A stretch of 64,000 bases of DNA from assembly GCF_003852535.1 (NCBI RefSeq), contig NZ_QAJP01000004.1, forward strand, positions 1,016,117 to 1,080,116, written 5' to 3'. The notes under the pieces are model-generated. The model saw only the letters and a program-made list of their open reading frames with translations. It had not been told where the DNA came from and did no database searches. The DNA comes from Herminiimonas sp. KBW02. Its GTDB lineage: Bacteria > Pseudomonadota > Gammaproteobacteria > Burkholderiales > Burkholderiaceae_D. Both the position numbers and the translations under genes were made by a program. Shown here one piece after another: positions 8,750 through 19,341 of this stretch; the first letter of the stretch is position 1; every line of letters begins with the position of its first letter.

Positions 8750-11700
8750 TTAAATTGATTTGGTTCGTACTGCTAAACGTAATTTGCGTTCTTGAAGCAA
8801 ACGCCATGCCGCTGGAATCACAAAAAGCGACAACAATGGTGCGGTAATCATGCCACCCACCATCGGTGCAGCAATCCTTTGCATTACTTCAGAGCCAGCA
8901 CCGCTGCCGAACATAATTGGGATAAGACCGGCCAAGATAACTGCCACTGTCATGGCTTTGGGACGCACACGCAGTACAGCTCCTTCTCGTATCGCTTCCG
9001 CAATGAGTTGCTTGCTCAGCGGTTGGCCTGACTGCAATTTTTGATTCAAGGAGTTGCGTAGATACACAAGCATCACAACGCCGAACTCAGCCGCCAGTCC
9101 CGCCAATGCAATGAACCCAACCGCAGTCGCCACCGAGACGGCATGACCCAGTAACCACACAAACCAGAAGCCGCCGATAAGTGCGAAAGGCACAGTCAAC
9201 ATGAGCAGGAACGCTTCCGAGGTAGAACGGAACGCCAGATACAGAAGAATGAAGATAACCGCCAACGTTAGCGGAATGACGGTTTGTAACTTGGCGACGG
9301 CTCGCTCCAGGTATTCAAACTGTCCCGACCAGCCTATGGAATATCCAGGTGGGAGTTTTACTTCTTTTGCCACTGCTGCCTGCATTGCCTTCACCGCTGT
9401 GTGCAAGTCGGTCCCACGCACATCGACATAGACCCAGCCAGAAAGCCGCGCGTTCTCACTGCGTATCATTGGTGGCCCGTCGGTCACCTTGATGTTCGTA
9501 ATATCCCCCAGCCTTACCTGCGCACCTCTCTCTGTGACTATAGAAAAATCACGCAATGTTTGCACAGAGTTACGGTAATCCTGAGGGTAGCGGACATTGA
9601 TAGGAAAGCGCTGGCGTCCATCCACAACTTCACCAACGTTCTCACCACCAATCGCGGACGAGATAACCGATTGCACGTCCGTCACCGCAAGGCCATATCG
9701 CGCTGCTTTTGCCCGGTCGATATCGACATCGATATAACGCCCACCGCTTACGCGCTCCGCCAATGCAGAAGTCACCCCTGGCACTTTTTTGACGACGGCT
9801 TCGATTTGCGTGGCGATTCTGTCGATTTGGCCTAGGTCGGCACCAGACACCTTCACACCGACTGGTGTCTTGATTCCGGTCGAAAGCATGTCGATACGGT
9901 TACGGATAGGCGGCACCCAAACATTCGATAGCCCAGGAACCTTGACTATCCGGTCCAATTCTTCAATGAGCTTTGCAGATGTCATACCAGGACGCCATTG
10001 GTCTTTCGGTTTGAACTGAATCGTCGTTTCAAACATCTCCAAAGGTGCAGGGTCGGTTGCAGATTCTGCACGGCCGGCTTTACCAAAGACCGTAGCGACT
10101 TCAGGCACTGTCTTAATGAGGCGGTCTGTCTGCTGCAGCAATTCGCTGGCTTTGGACGCAGACAATCCCGGCAACGCAGAAGGCATGTACAGCAAATCAC
10201 CTTCGTCCAGAGGTGGCAGGAACTCGCCACCTAGCTTGGACAGCGGAATCACCGTCAGGACGAGAGCAATAAACGCTATCGCAATCGTCCATTTCGGATG
10301 CGCCAGGCTAGCATTTAACCAAGGCCTATACACTCGTATCAATACGCGATTAATCGGATTCGCAGCCTCGCTCGGGATGCGCCCGCGAATCATGTATCCC
10401 ATCAATACTGGTATCAACGTAATCGCCAGGCCAGCCGCGGCAGCCAAGGTGTAGGTTTTTGTATAGGCCAATGGTGCAAATAGCTTACCCTCCTGCGCTT
10501 CCAGGGCAAATACAGGAATGAAAGATAGCGTAACGATAAGGAGCGAGAAGAACAGCGCTGGCCCAACCTCAATCGCAGACTCTGCAATCAAATCCCATCG
10601 CTCACCCGGGCTAATTTCCTGATTTGGATGTGCGTGCGAATAGGCTTCAAGATGCTTGTGCGCATTCTCAATCATGACAATTGCCGCATCGACCATAGCA
10701 CCCACCGCAATCGCGATGCCACCCAACGACATCAAATTAGCATTGACTCCTTGGTATCTCATCACAATGAAAGCCGCGAGCACGCCCAAAGGAAGCGAGA
10801 TGATGGCGACCAAGGCACTACGCAGATGAAATAGAAATATCGCGCAAACCAGTGCGACCACAACAAACTCTTCAATCAGCTTGTCGCGCAGATTGGTCAC
10901 TGCCGCGGTAATCAGTTTGGAGCGGTCGTAGGTCGTGACGATTTCCACGCCTTTAGGAAGCGAACTTTGCAAAGTAGCGAGTTTTGCTTTGACTGCTTTG
11001 ATGGTTTCCAGCGCATTCTTACCAGAGCGCATGACGACGACGCCACCAGCAACTTCACCTTCGCCATTCAACTCAGCAATCCCGCGCCGCATTTCAGGCC
11101 CAATGCGAACTGTCGCGACATCCCGAAGCAACACAGGTGTCCCTGCCTCATTTGCGTTGAGCAGAACATTGCGAAAATCCTCTAGTGAACGCAAATACCC
11201 GTGCGAACGCACCATATATTCTGTCTCAGCCATTTCGACGACCGAACCACCGGATTCCTGATTTGCCTTCGCCAATGCATCAAGCACCTTTGCATGCGAG
11301 ATACCGAAAGCACGTAACTTGTCCGGGTCGAGGATGACTTGATACTGCTTCACCATGCCTCCGATACTGGCGACCTCGGCCACGTCTGGAACGGTTTTGA
11401 GCTCGAACTTCAGAAACCAGTCGTTCAATGTTCGCAACTGACTGAGGTCGTTTTGCCCAGTTCGGTCGACCAGCGCATATTCAAATACCCAGCCGACTCC
11501 AGTTCCATCCGGCCCAAGTTCTGCGCGTACACCCTGAGGCAAGCGACTTTGCACCTGGCTGATGTACTCCAGCACTCTGGAGCGAGCCCAGTATTGGTCC
11601 GTGGCATCGTCAAAAAGAACATAGACGAATGAGTCACCAAAAAAGGAATAACCCCGAACGGTCTTGGCGCCGGGAACGGCCAACAGCGCCGTAGTTAGTG

Positions 11701-11902
11701 GGTAAGTGACCTGGTCCTCCACTATCTGTGGTGCCTTGCCGGGATACTGAGCGCGAATGATGACTTGCGTGTCTGACAAGTCTGGCAATGCATCCAAAGG
11801 CGTTTTGTTCAACGACCAGAGCCCCCATCCTGCGATGACGAGCGCGGCAAGTAGTACCCAAAATCGATTGGTAATAGACCAGCGAATAATTCGCGCAATC
11901 AT
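8750..11902 (-). CDS. cusA: CusA-type Cu(I)/Ag(I) efflux RND transporter
   Basis: This 1050-residue inner-membrane pump has two RND repeats of six helices with large periplasmic loops. The N-terminal [11 protein letters not shown] and the helix-4 motif [20 protein letters not shown] are diagnostic of the copper/silver HME-RND group rather than the CzcA group (compare DFGIIIDGAVVIVEN in the two CzcA copies here). It takes Cu(I)/Ag(I) from periplasm or cytoplasm and expels it through CusB and CusC. The start overlaps the cusB stop (ATGA, 11899-11902). The operon order cusC-cusB-cusA-cusF is preceded by a small exported protein. Confidence 0.93.
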   Translation of the reverse strand: MIARIIRWSITNRFWVLLAALVIAGWGLWSLNKTPLDALPDLSDTQVIIRAQYPGKAPQIVEDQVTYPLTTALLAVPGAKTVRGYSFFGDSFVYVLFDDATDQYWARSRVLEYISQVQSRLPQGVRAELGPDGTGVGWVFEYALVDRTGQNDLSQLRTLNDWFLKFELKTVPDVAEVASIGGMVKQYQVILDPDKLRAFGISHAKVLDALAKANQESGGSVVEMAETEYMVRSHGYLRSLEDFRNVLLNANEAGTPVLLRDVATVRIGPEMRRGIAELNGEGEVAGGVVVMRSGKNALETIKAVKAKLATLQSSLPKGVEIVTTYDRSKLITAAVTNLRDKLIEEFVVVALVCAIFLFHLRSALVAIISLPLGVLAAFIVMRYQGVNANLMSLGGIAIAVGAMVDAAIVMIENAHKHLEAYSHAHPNQEISPGERWDLIAESAIEVGPALFFSLLIVTLSFIPVFALEAQEGKLFAPLAYTKTYTLAAAAGLAITLIPVLMGYMIRGRIPSEAANPINRVLIRVYRPWLNASLAHPKWTIAIAFIALVLTVIPLSKLGGEFLPPLDEGDLLYMPSALPGLSASKASELLQQTDRLIKTVPEVATVFGKAGRAESATDPAPLEMFETTIQFKPKDQWRPGMTSAKLIEELDRIVKVPGLSNVWVPPIRNRIDMLSTGIKTPVGVKVSGADLGQIDRIATQIEAVVKKVPGVTSALAERVSGGRYIDVDIDRAKAARYGLAVTDVQSVISSAIGGENVGEVVDGRQRFPINVRYPQDYRNSVQTLRDFSIVTERGAQVRLGDITNIKVTDGPPMIRSENARLSGWVYVDVRGTDLHTAVKAMQAAVAKEVKLPPGYSIGWSGQFEYLERAVAKLQTVIPLTLAVIFILLYLAFRSTSEAFLLMLTVPFALIGGFWFVWLLGHAVSVATAVGFIALAGLAAEFGVVMLVYLRNSLNQKLQSGQPLSKQLIAEAIREGAVLRVRPKAMTVAVILAGLIPIMFGSGAGSEVMQRIAAPMVGGMITAPLLSLFVIPAAWRLLQERKLRLAVRTKSI

Positions 11903-13392
11903 CGCTTGCCTCCAACCGGTTTCACGCTTTCGAGCAGATAGCCGTCATCGTATTCCTTGAACGAGAACTCAACTTCCTGCCCTGCTTTTATTTCGCTGAA
12001 TTGCTCAGGACTTGACTTGTTAAAGTCCATCGTCATCGCCCCCCATTCAAGCTCCGGAATGGGTTTGTGCGACAGGGTCAATGCTTTTGGCGTTACTTTC
12101 TCCACCGTGCCTATGCCCCGGTGAACAGCAGATGCTGCCGGCTGCATTGTCTGGTTGTTTCCAGCAAACTTAGGTAGCACTGACTTCAAGCTTGCTTCCG
12201 AATCAATAAGGAATTGTCCCGAGGCGACCACTTTCTGCCCCTCATTCAATCCACTCAAAATCTCGGTATCGTTGCCGGTATCTCGGCCAGTCGTAACCAC
12301 CACAGGTTGCATGCTGTTGTTTTCACCAACCACTAGGACGACGGATTGCTTGCCGCTTGCAATCACGGCCTCACTCGGAATCAGAAGCCGCGAAACTGGC
12401 TTCTCAGCATCCAGGCGAACACGCATGAGCATGCCAGGTGTAAGACTGCCATCACGATTATCCAGCTCCAGTCGAGCCTGCAAGGTCCGCGTTGCAGTGC
12501 TGATACCCGGCAGGATTTCGCGAACCTTGCCGTTATACTTTCTATTCGTGTCCCCGGAGAACATCGCTTCAACCGTCATCCCGGAGCGCACGGCATTGCT
12601 GAGCGTCTCTGGTACCTCTGCTACCAGCCAAACCTTGTTTAAACCAGAAACTTTCGCGATAGTCACACCTGGCGCAACCATCGCGCCATCGCGCACGGAC
12701 AACTCGGTAATAACACCTGTAACTGGCGATGTCAGGGTGTAGTGTTTTTGTGATTGCCCGGTACGGTCCGCCTGATTTATCAATCCGTCCGGGATAGACA
12801 TCGCTCGCATTCTTTGTCGAGCGGCTGCCGCCAGTTCGGTATTGCCACCACGTTTGAGTGCCAGATACTCCTCTTGCGGTGCAATCCAGTCGGGAACGAA
12901 AATAGAAGCAATTGCCTCTCCGCGTTTAATGCGTTGCTGAGGTGAGCGGGCATACAGTTTTTCGATGTATCCCGTCACGCGACTTTGCACGACTTCCGAT
13001 GCACTCTCATCAAACTGAGTCGTGCCGACCATTTCAAATGCATCTCGTACTTCTTCACGTCTTACGGTTGCAAAGCGAATACCGAGATTCTGTTGAAGTG
13101 CTGGACTGACTTTAACCCCACCATCTTCCGAACCTTCATCCGCATAAACCGGAACCAACTGCATATCCATAAAAGGACTTTTGCCAGGCTTATCGAACTT
13201 GTTTCCCGGGACCATGGGGTCATGCCAGTACAGGACTTTGCGCCCCGTCTTTGGGTCAACTTTCCCGGTTGTCGCGCCGGATGTAGTTGCGCCCTCCATA
13301 TTTCTTTGTGTCCCGAACCAATACCCGCCAAACACCAGACCAGCACCTGCTAGTACCAAGACAATCGCTTTCAATGCGAATTTTGTTTTCAT
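11899..13392 (-). CDS. cusB: CusB-type periplasmic adaptor with fused C-terminal CusF domain
   Basis: The start at 13392 (AGGAGAAATGAA before ATG, overlapping the cusC stop) gives 497 residues; an upstream alternative start lies inside cusC. Order: signal/anchor helix, a heavy-metal-binding segment ([27 protein letters not shown]), the barrel-sandwich and beta-barrel domains of a membrane-fusion protein, then a C-terminal CusF-like OB domain of about 70 residues carrying [18 protein letters not shown], with His, Trp and two Met ligands intact. The protein bridges CusA and CusC. The fused chaperone domain means the operon encodes two CusF modules, a complete one here and a Trp-less one in the free CusF. 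Confidence 0.92.
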   Translation of the reverse strand: MKTKFALKAIVLVLAGAGLVFGGYWFGTQRNMEGATTSGATTGKVDPKTGRKVLYWHDPMVPGNKFDKPGKSPFMDMQLVPVYADEGSEDGGVKVSPALQQNLGIRFATVRREEVRDAFEMVGTTQFDESASEVVQSRVTGYIEKLYARSPQQRIKRGEAIASIFVPDWIAPQEEYLALKRGGNTELAAAARQRMRAMSIPDGLINQADRTGQSQKHYTLTSPVTGVITELSVRDGAMVAPGVTIAKVSGLNKVWLVAEVPETLSNAVRSGMTVEAMFSGDTNRKYNGKVREILPGISTATRTLQARLELDNRDGSLTPGMLMRVRLDAEKPVSRLLIPSEAVIASGKQSVVLVVGENNSMQPVVVTTGRDTGNDTEILSGLNEGQKVVASGQFLIDSEASLKSVLPKFAGNNQTMQPAASAVHRGIGTVEKVTPKALTLSHKPIPELEWGAMTMDFNKSSPEQFSEIKAGQEVEFSFKEYDDGYLLESVKPVGGKR

Positions 13393-14696
13393 TTCATTTC
13401 TCCTGCAGACACCATGTCGTGTGGAACCACGTGATATTCCAGCGCAGCCCAAGTCAGTGCTGCTTCTCTTTCAAGCTCAACTATTTGCAGCCGTCGTTCC
13501 AACAACATTTTTTTCGCATTGAAAACGGCACTTAGACTGCCGGCACCCGAACGGTAAGCTGCAGTTGCCAGCTCCACCTGCTGTGATGCAGGCGGTAGCA
13601 ATTGCGTATTGAGTTGCACGACACGGGATTTGAGACTTTCCAGAGTGGATGACTGATTCTCGATTTCAGTTTGCAGGTCACGCAATGCCTCTTCGTACTG
13701 CATCCTGGCTTTGGTACCCAGGGCAGATTTTTCAGCGATGTCGCGATTCTGTTTTTGTGCGCGATTAACCGCTAGAGGAATGCTGATGCCAAAGGACACC
13801 ATGTTTGAGTACTGGCTACCCCGTTGACTATATGACGCTTCGAACGACCAGTCAGGATGGCTTTCGCGTGTCGCGACGGTGCTGTCGGCATCAGCCAGAT
13901 TGACCGCTCGACGCGCAGATAAAAGCATTGGATGATATTTTTCAAGTTCTTCTACTGGCAACCCAGGCACATGTGAGGTCAGTGTAGGCGTCTCGTCCGC
14001 GACAGTAGCGGCTGGCATGCCGGTCCAACGGCTTAACGCAAGGCGTGCATTTCTTAAATCCTGTGAGTTCTTTCGCGTTGCATCTTCCGCCTGAGAAAGC
14101 GTCAATTGTGCTTGCATCACGTCCGAAGCGCTTACTTTGGCACCACGATGTGCAGCATTCATCGCATTGAGGTCTGCCGCGGCCTCTTTTTCCATTGCGC
14201 TGACCAATGCCAATGTGCGCTGGCCGTAGAGTACATTGACCCATGCCTTGGCTGCTTCTTCCCTTACCTTGGCAATGGTTTCTAGGTATGTACTTTCTTC
14301 CATTTCGACAGCGCGTTGGGCACGTTCTGAACGTGCAGCACGCTTATCGGAAGAGACCCATTGCTGTTCGATTCCAATCCTACGCATGGTCATAAAGTCA
14401 CTCGTAGTGCTGTAACGGTCGCTACCCGTCACTGGTAGATTGTCGATGCCTACTTTCAGCATCGGGTCTGGTAACTGGTCAGCTTTCGCCGCGGATTCGC
14501 GACTGGCCGACACGGAAGCATTGGCAGCTTTGGTCAGAGATGACCGCTGCAATGAAAGCCGCAATGCTTCGTTTAATGTAAGCCCGTTAGATTGGGCGTG
14601 AACAAGAGATGTGCCAACAGTCAGCGCCAGTAAAACGCAGACTCGACAGAGATTGCGCGACTGACAATTCAGTCGCGCGTGGATACGCAAAAACAT
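13389..14696 (-). CDS. cusC: CusC/TolC-type outer-membrane efflux protein
   Basis: From the ATG at 14696 (preceded by GGGGGTTAT) the product is 435 residues with a signal peptide ending VHAQ. Two repeated alpha-helical hairpins (SLTKAANASVSASRESA, later SLKSRVVQLNTQLLPPASQQ) are typical of the outer-membrane efflux (TolC) family; length is normal. It forms the outer-membrane channel for CusBA. The stop codon overlaps the cusB start. First pump gene of the cus operon, about 70 bases after the small exported protein gene. Confidence 0.9.
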   Translation of the reverse strand: MFLRIHARLNCQSRNLCRVCVLLALTVGTSLVHAQSNGLTLNEALRLSLQRSSLTKAANASVSASRESAAKADQLPDPMLKVGIDNLPVTGSDRYSTTSDFMTMRRIGIEQQWVSSDKRAARSERAQRAVEMEESTYLETIAKVREEAAKAWVNVLYGQRTLALVSAMEKEAAADLNAMNAAHRGAKVSASDVMQAQLTLSQAEDATRKNSQDLRNARLALSRWTGMPAATVADETPTLTSHVPGLPVEELEKYHPMLLSARRAVNLADADSTVATRESHPDWSFEASYSQRGSQYSNMVSFGISIPLAVNRAQKQNRDIAEKSALGTKARMQYEEALRDLQTEIENQSSTLESLKSRVVQLNTQLLPPASQQVELATAAYRSGAGSLSAVFNAKKMLLERRLQIVELEREAALTWAALEYHVVPHDMVSAGEMK

Positions 14697-14767
14697 ATAA
14701 CCCCCAGTAGTAAAGACGAACGCCGACCACGGCACATTGCCGGTCAGCGGAACAACTGAGGGTTAAA

Positions 14768-15145
14768 TCAAATGCGGAGTCGTTGAGTTCGGAGATAAGG
14801 CGGGTCTACGCCTAATTCCAGAGGAGCGCTAGTCCAAGCTGATGCCAAGACGGCAGGAATAATCGGCAGAACGGCCGGAATGATGAAAGAAACGGTGCTT
14901 GGTGTCAGCGAAGGTGCTGTTGCCAAATACTCAAGTGCTTGTTCGGAACCTGATTGTTGTTCAGCACAATGAACTGGCTTTTCGATGTCCATCCCTGCAC
15001 ATGGCATGTCACCCGTTGCCATTTCTTGCACCGAAACCAAAGTCTGCGGGCAGACGTAGGCAGCCATTGCTATTCCTGAGGTCAGAACAGTCATGACCAG
15101 GAGCAAGGCAATCGAACGGGAAAATAATGAAAGTGAGCGTTGCAT
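14768..15145 (-). CDS. Small exported protein at head of cus operon
   Basis: This 125-residue product has an N-terminal signal/anchor helix (SLFSRSIALLLVMTVLTSG), a short Cys/Met/His patch (YVCP, MATGDMPCAGMD, VHCAE), a hydrophobic Pro-rich stretch (IIPAVLPIIPAVL) and a tail DPPYLRTQRLRI. Small proteins of this layout stand first in many copper-efflux operons of proteobacteria and resemble the DUF2946 type; none has a firm function. The Cys/Met/His patch suggests periplasmic copper binding, by inference. It is followed by cusC on the same strand. Confidence 0.7.
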   Translation of the reverse strand: MQRSLSLFSRSIALLLVMTVLTSGIAMAAYVCPQTLVSVQEMATGDMPCAGMDIEKPVHCAEQQSGSEQALEYLATAPSLTPSTVSFIIPAVLPIIPAVLASAWTSAPLELGVDPPYLRTQRLRI

Positions 15146-15522
15146 TAGCTGTACTTACAAAGTTTTATATAGTCTAACCTAATTTAATGAAAGAGGAGAA
15201 ATTCAGTGTGATTTAATGCATAGCTTCAAATTCGATCTCTACAGATAGGATAAGGATTCTAGTCGTACATTTTCGAATGAATAACGTCAGGCGAACTAAC
15301 GACTTCGGATAGCGCCTATCCGATCCTGGAGTCAGCAGAAGCAGCAAAAAGCCGATCGCAAACAAAGGCTGAACTGAAGCAGGCCCGAACTAGCGAAGAG
15401 CCACGAAAATTTGAACAAATATACGGCGGATAAACACCTCCGAATTTCATATAGAACCTGGCCCTTTCAGGCCATTTTCTTTTGTTCGCTCATCGTTAAG
15501 CAATGCATTAATAGGGAAACTA
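15146..15522. other. Intergenic region without a gene
   Basis: These 377 bases lie between flgB (stop at 15523) and the start of the cus operon. No convincing ORF. The right half of the cus promoter should lie at 15146-15200, which is A/T-rich with TATATAAAA on the minus strand. One clear hairpin, TCGGATAG-CGC-CTATCCGA (15305-15323, 8-bp stem), and a weaker TGGCC/GGCCA pair near 15460-15475 followed by TTTTCTTTT on the plus strand are visible; their roles are unknown. Confidence 0.5.
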
Positions 15523-15948
15523 CTACTTCAAATTTTTGAAAAGATCACTTAATTCCTTATATGTACTCACGGCCTGCTCCATTGCAAATTCATAGCGGAT
15601 TGCGGTGGTTGTAAATACTGCTCGTTCCGCATCAAGCTCCACGGTATTGCCATCGATACTCTGTTGATAAGGGGTGCGATATAAAAGTTTAGGTAATACA
15701 TCATTCACGGCAGCTGATGGCGGTAAGGTCGTTGATGGCGCGAGCTTATTTGGCGCTGATAACGTTCGATTTAAGGCCGTCTTAAAATCAATGTCTCGCG
15801 CTTTATAGTTTGGTGTATCCGCATTCGCGATGTTAGAAGCGACGATCTCCAATCGTTTGCTAAACAACCGTACCGATGTTTCCCAGAAGCGATCATCCGA
15901 ACTTTGGTTTCCAATAGGTATGTGCCCCTTGTTTGTAACATTGTCCAT
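15523..15948 (-). CDS. flgB: FlgB-like flagellar basal-body rod protein, orphan
   Basis: The ATG at 15948 is preceded by AGGAGCGGTCAA and gives 141 residues, full length for FlgB. The N-terminal signature LEIVASNIANADTPNYKARDIDF and the C-terminal ELDAERAVFTTTAIRYEFAMEQ helix are both intact. FlgB is the proximal rod subunit and normally sits in flgBC...; here no other flagellar gene is near. Instead it is the third gene of a leftward operon after a glycosyltransferase and an EptA-type phosphoethanolamine transferase, 11 bases after the eptA stop. It may be an accessory rod variant or a substrate of the neighbouring transferase; both ideas are inference. Confidence 0.85.
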   Translation of the reverse strand: MDNVTNKGHIPIGNQSSDDRFWETSVRLFSKRLEIVASNIANADTPNYKARDIDFKTALNRTLSAPNKLAPSTTLPPSAAVNDVLPKLLYRTPYQQSIDGNTVELDAERAVFTTTAIRYEFAMEQAVSTYKELSDLFKNLK

Positions 15949-15959
15949 TTGACCGCTCC

Positions 15960-17591
15960 TTATAAACGACGACATTGTCTTAACATGTCCAGCTTTGGCG
16001 TGTAGACAGCATTTTCAATTTCTGTCATGCCAAGAATCGTGTGATAAATGTTGTCATGACTAAACGATTTGGTTTGCAATGACTTCATGCAGTTGGCGTC
16101 AACTGCCATCCGGCTGCGATACCCTTCCGACATCCATAACAAAAGGGGGATGTTTTTCTGGACATCTGGCGCAAAGTAATACGGTGCGCCATGCAGGAAC
16201 AAACCATTCTCACCAAGCGACTCACCATGGTCAGAGACGTATAGAAATACGGTGTCGTACTTGTCTGACAGGCCTTGGAGCATGCTGATCATTTGGCTAA
16301 GAACATGATCGGTATAAAGAATTGTGTTGTCGTAGGCGTTATGTATCTCGTCTAGAGAACATGCCCCTAAATCCGTTGTACGACATGCTGGCTTGAAAAC
16401 TTCGAAGGCTGCGGGATATCGACGCCAGTATGCTGGCCCATGACTTCCAATTTTGTGTAAGACCATTAGTTGATCTGTCGATTGTTGAGTAATTGATTCC
16501 GACAATCCGGTGAGCAATATCTCGTCATGGCAGTAGTCCTGTTCACACAACGATGGAGCCATTTGAGGTTGCATAACGACAGTTTTAACCCTGACACAAA
16601 TTCCTTTGCAGCCGCTATTATTGTCTCGCCACTCTACTGCGATGCCATTTTTAGATAGTGTATCAAGTAGATTTGTTCTGTTACGCTCGTTGACAACGTC
16701 AAAGTCTTCTCTACCTAATCCAGAAAATATGCAGGGTAATGAAACAGCTGTGGATGTTCCACAACTCGTCATGTTGGTAAAACGATAAAGATTGCTTATC
16801 GCACTGAGTTTCGGGTTCGTCTGACGCGAATGTCCCATCAGCTGGAAATCGACTGCTCTGGCCGTCTCCCCAATGACGAGGAAGATGAGCAATGGTTTAG
16901 AACTAGAGGTCGAAATGACGCGATGCGTGTTTCCATCAATATCTGTTACGGCAGAATCTGATGGCCTGGCTTCATGACGTGCATAATTCCAAGCTGCATA
17001 CATCAGATTGCCGGGGTTCATCATGTAACGTACTGATTTTTGCTCTCTTAAGAACGTGGCAAATTTCCCCGATTGAGGCAGTATCGCCACAAGAACAAAG
17101 ATCGCGCCAATCCAAATGAATACGATCCGTTGAAGAGCGTATCTACGAAATGAAATAGGCTGAAATTTGATCTTCCATAGCACCCATGCTGGAGCAAAGC
17201 CAAACACTAAAATATAGGCAAGAAGACGGACATTAAGCAAACCAAATGCTTCGGTTGAGTCTGTTTGCGCGACATTGCGAAACATCTCAAGGTCAATTCC
17301 AATACCGAAATTGTCGACGAAATAAGCGCTAGAAGAAGCTACGATAATTAAGGTGACGCCTAGCAGCCTCATTGCAGTACGCCCGGGGATCAATAAAAGC
17401 AAGACGGCGTACAACCAGGTAAAAAGCAAAAGCAAAGAAAAAATGAAGGCAGCTCCGGAAAATCCAGATAGCGACATATTTTTCGTGAGCGTCGTCCAAA
17501 ATTGCCAATTACAAAGGGCGACTAAGACGATAGCCGTAGCCGAAGCAAATAAAATGTCCGGATAGGACTTAAGTAATTTGTTCGCAGGCAT
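15960..17591 (-). CDS. eptA: EptA/MCR-type phosphoethanolamine transferase
   Basis: The 543-residue enzyme has about five N-terminal membrane helices (10-175) and a periplasmic sulfatase-fold domain. Visible catalytic and zinc elements are E242 in VIGETAR, the nucleophile T279 in SCGTSTAVSLPC, SDHGESLGENGLFLHG and NNSGCKG. The Cys pairs typical of EptA disulfides are present. The family moves phosphoethanolamine from phosphatidylethanolamine to lipid A, which lowers negative charge and gives polymyxin resistance; EptC of Campylobacter also modifies the flagellar rod protein FlgG. Here a GT2 glycosyltransferase precedes it (9 bases) and flgB follows. The lipid or protein substrate is unknown. 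Confidence 0.9.
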   Translation of the reverse strand: MPANKLLKSYPDILFASATAIVLVALCNWQFWTTLTKNMSLSGFSGAAFIFSLLLLFTWLYAVLLLLIPGRTAMRLLGVTLIIVASSSAYFVDNFGIGIDLEMFRNVAQTDSTEAFGLLNVRLLAYILVFGFAPAWVLWKIKFQPISFRRYALQRIVFIWIGAIFVLVAILPQSGKFATFLREQKSVRYMMNPGNLMYAAWNYARHEARPSDSAVTDIDGNTHRVISTSSSKPLLIFLVIGETARAVDFQLMGHSRQTNPKLSAISNLYRFTNMTSCGTSTAVSLPCIFSGLGREDFDVVNERNRTNLLDTLSKNGIAVEWRDNNSGCKGICVRVKTVVMQPQMAPSLCEQDYCHDEILLTGLSESITQQSTDQLMVLHKIGSHGPAYWRRYPAAFEVFKPACRTTDLGACSLDEIHNAYDNTILYTDHVLSQMISMLQGLSDKYDTVFLYVSDHGESLGENGLFLHGAPYYFAPDVQKNIPLLLWMSEGYRSRMAVDANCMKSLQTKSFSHDNIYHTILGMTEIENAVYTPKLDMLRQCRRL

Positions 17592-17600
17592 ATATGGAAC

Positions 17601-18647
17601 TCAATGTTTATTTGTCCACATGACAGATTCTTGATAGGAACCGATCGCAGGATTTACGCTATCTTCAGATTGAGATGGAGGCTGGTATTGTTCTAGAAGA
17701 TAGAGAGGACGACGCTTACTCTCAATAAAAAGACGTCCTAAGTACTCACCGATAATTCCAATAGCCATCAATTGCAGTCCGCCGAGAATCATCACAGTGA
17801 CGATCAATGTTGGAAATCCCCTCACCGACTCGCCAATGAGCAATGTCTTTACCAAAAAATACAAGGCATAAAGAAATGCCATACTCGAAAAGACCAAACC
17901 TAGATAAGTTGCGATTTTTAAAGGTGCGACCGAAAAGCCAGTAATGCCTTCAAGTGCAAAGTTCCATAGTCTCCAGTAACGCCACTTGGTTGTGCCGGCT
18001 GCACGGGCGTCACGGTCGTAATCCAACGTCACATGTTTGTATCCCACCCAGGCAAACAAGCCTTTCATAAAGCGATTGCGCTCTTCTAAGAGATTAAGTG
18101 CATCTACCGCGCGTTTGCTCAGCAAACGAAAATCCCCAACGTCTGCTGGTACTGGCACATCACTTAAGCGATTAATGACTCTATAGAAAGCATGTGCGGT
18201 TGCTTTTTTTAGCCACGACTCACCGCTGCGCTGGCGCCTACGCATATTCACAATGTCGGCACCGGCCAGCCATGCCGTGATCATTTTCGGAATGAGTTCA
18301 GGAGGGTCTTGAAGATCGGAATCGATAATGATCGCAGCATCCCCGGTTGCCAAACGCAACCCAGCGCTCATGGCCTCTTCTTTGCCAAAATTTCTGGTGA
18401 AACGAGCTATGCCGACCTTTGGGTTATCTGCACGTAGTTGCCCTAACAGAGCATATGATCTGTCAGTGCTGCCATCATCAACGTAGATAATTTCCCAATC
18501 ATGATTAAGGTCTGAAAGTACATTTTTCAAACGTTCATGAAAAATCGGCAAAACACTCTCCTCGTTGAACAGAGGGACAATTACGGACAACTTGTATGAG
18601 GAAGTCTTGACGTCTTCAAAACTAGAGATTGAATATAGGTTTTCCAT
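17601..18647 (-). CDS. Membrane GT2 glycosyltransferase, ArnC/DPM-like
   Basis: I chose the ATG at 18647 (GAGAAG eight bases upstream) over one 26 codons earlier with no ribosome site; this gives 348 residues. A GT-A domain (VIVPLFNEE, VDDGSTDRS, then DSDLQDPP holding the metal-binding Asp residues) is followed by two C-terminal membrane helices and an amphipathic end. This is the layout of undecaprenyl-phosphate sugar transferases such as ArnC, GtrB and YfdH. It would make a lipid-linked sugar at the cytoplasmic face. First gene of the GT-eptA-flgB operon. An envelope-modification role fits; the sugar cannot be deduced. Confidence 0.88.
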   Translation of the reverse strand: MENLYSISSFEDVKTSSYKLSVIVPLFNEESVLPIFHERLKNVLSDLNHDWEIIYVDDGSTDRSYALLGQLRADNPKVGIARFTRNFGKEEAMSAGLRLATGDAAIIIDSDLQDPPELIPKMITAWLAGADIVNMRRRQRSGESWLKKATAHAFYRVINRLSDVPVPADVGDFRLLSKRAVDALNLLEERNRFMKGLFAWVGYKHVTLDYDRDARAAGTTKWRYWRLWNFALEGITGFSVAPLKIATYLGLVFSSMAFLYALYFLVKTLLIGESVRGFPTLIVTVMILGGLQLMAIGIIGEYLGRLFIESKRRPLYLLEQYQPPSQSEDSVNPAIGSYQESVMWTNKH

Positions 18648-18866
18648 CGCACTTCTCTTTTCTTTCACGACAAATTGCGGGCGCGCGTGGACGATGAATG
18701 AATAAAGATCGAAATATTTATTCATTCATTTGAAAACTAATCCAACAAGCGCAAACAAGAGCTATCAGACGCAGCGGCTAAGGCTGCGACGAAACTTCTG
18801 TGCAAGATGTACTTTTTAGTTATTAACAGTGAACCGACAGCTGCCCACGAAATCGCAGGCGGACTG

Positions 18867-19259
18867 CTAGATTGGGAGGGCGGTGGATCGAGGGGGGCGA
18901 AAAGGTGCGTCAAATGCTGCGAGAGGGAGCTCCCTAAAATGGGGGTATGTCTTTATGATCGTAGACAGAGGAAGGAGCGAAATTTTCTGTTCTGTTCCTA
19001 AAAAATACTGTAAATGATTGGCAGCATGAAGTAATTCGTGTTCGACAGCTAAAGAGCTTGTGGCGCTAATATCGTCTGGCGACTCAACATCATGCAATGC
19101 AACATAATCTGCCGTCGCCTGATCAGGAATGACATTCACGTTGTGTTCAAGATCATGAGTGAGCCAGTTCGAATGGTTACTCCATATGCCAACGTTGGTC
19201 ATAAATGCAAATATGACCAACATTAACAACGAGAAGTATTTCGAAAATGATATGCCCAT
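18867..19259 (-). CDS. Small exported/membrane-anchored protein of unknown function
   Basis: 130 residues with an N-terminal hydrophobic helix (YFSLLMLVIFAFMTNVGIW), then a His/Asp-rich periplasmic-looking segment (NHSNWLTHDLEHN, EHELLHAANHL) and the tail FRPPRSTALPI. It resembles in layout the small proteins that open the cus and czc operons in this window (signal helix, metal-ligand-rich middle, Pro/Arg tail). It lies on the minus strand after the CDF exporter and the 63-residue membrane protein. I cannot name a family with confidence; a periplasmic metal-binding or regulatory role is inference. Confidence 0.6.
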   Translation of the reverse strand: MGISFSKYFSLLMLVIFAFMTNVGIWSNHSNWLTHDLEHNVNVIPDQATADYVALHDVESPDDISATSSLAVEHELLHAANHLQYFLGTEQKISLLPLSTIIKTYPHFRELPLAAFDAPFRPPRSTALPI

Positions 19260-19341
19260 GATTTTGTAATTTAATGCCTCTACCGACCTTTAGAAAAAGA
19301 AGAATATCACTTAAATATATGACCAATTAAATTTGCATATA

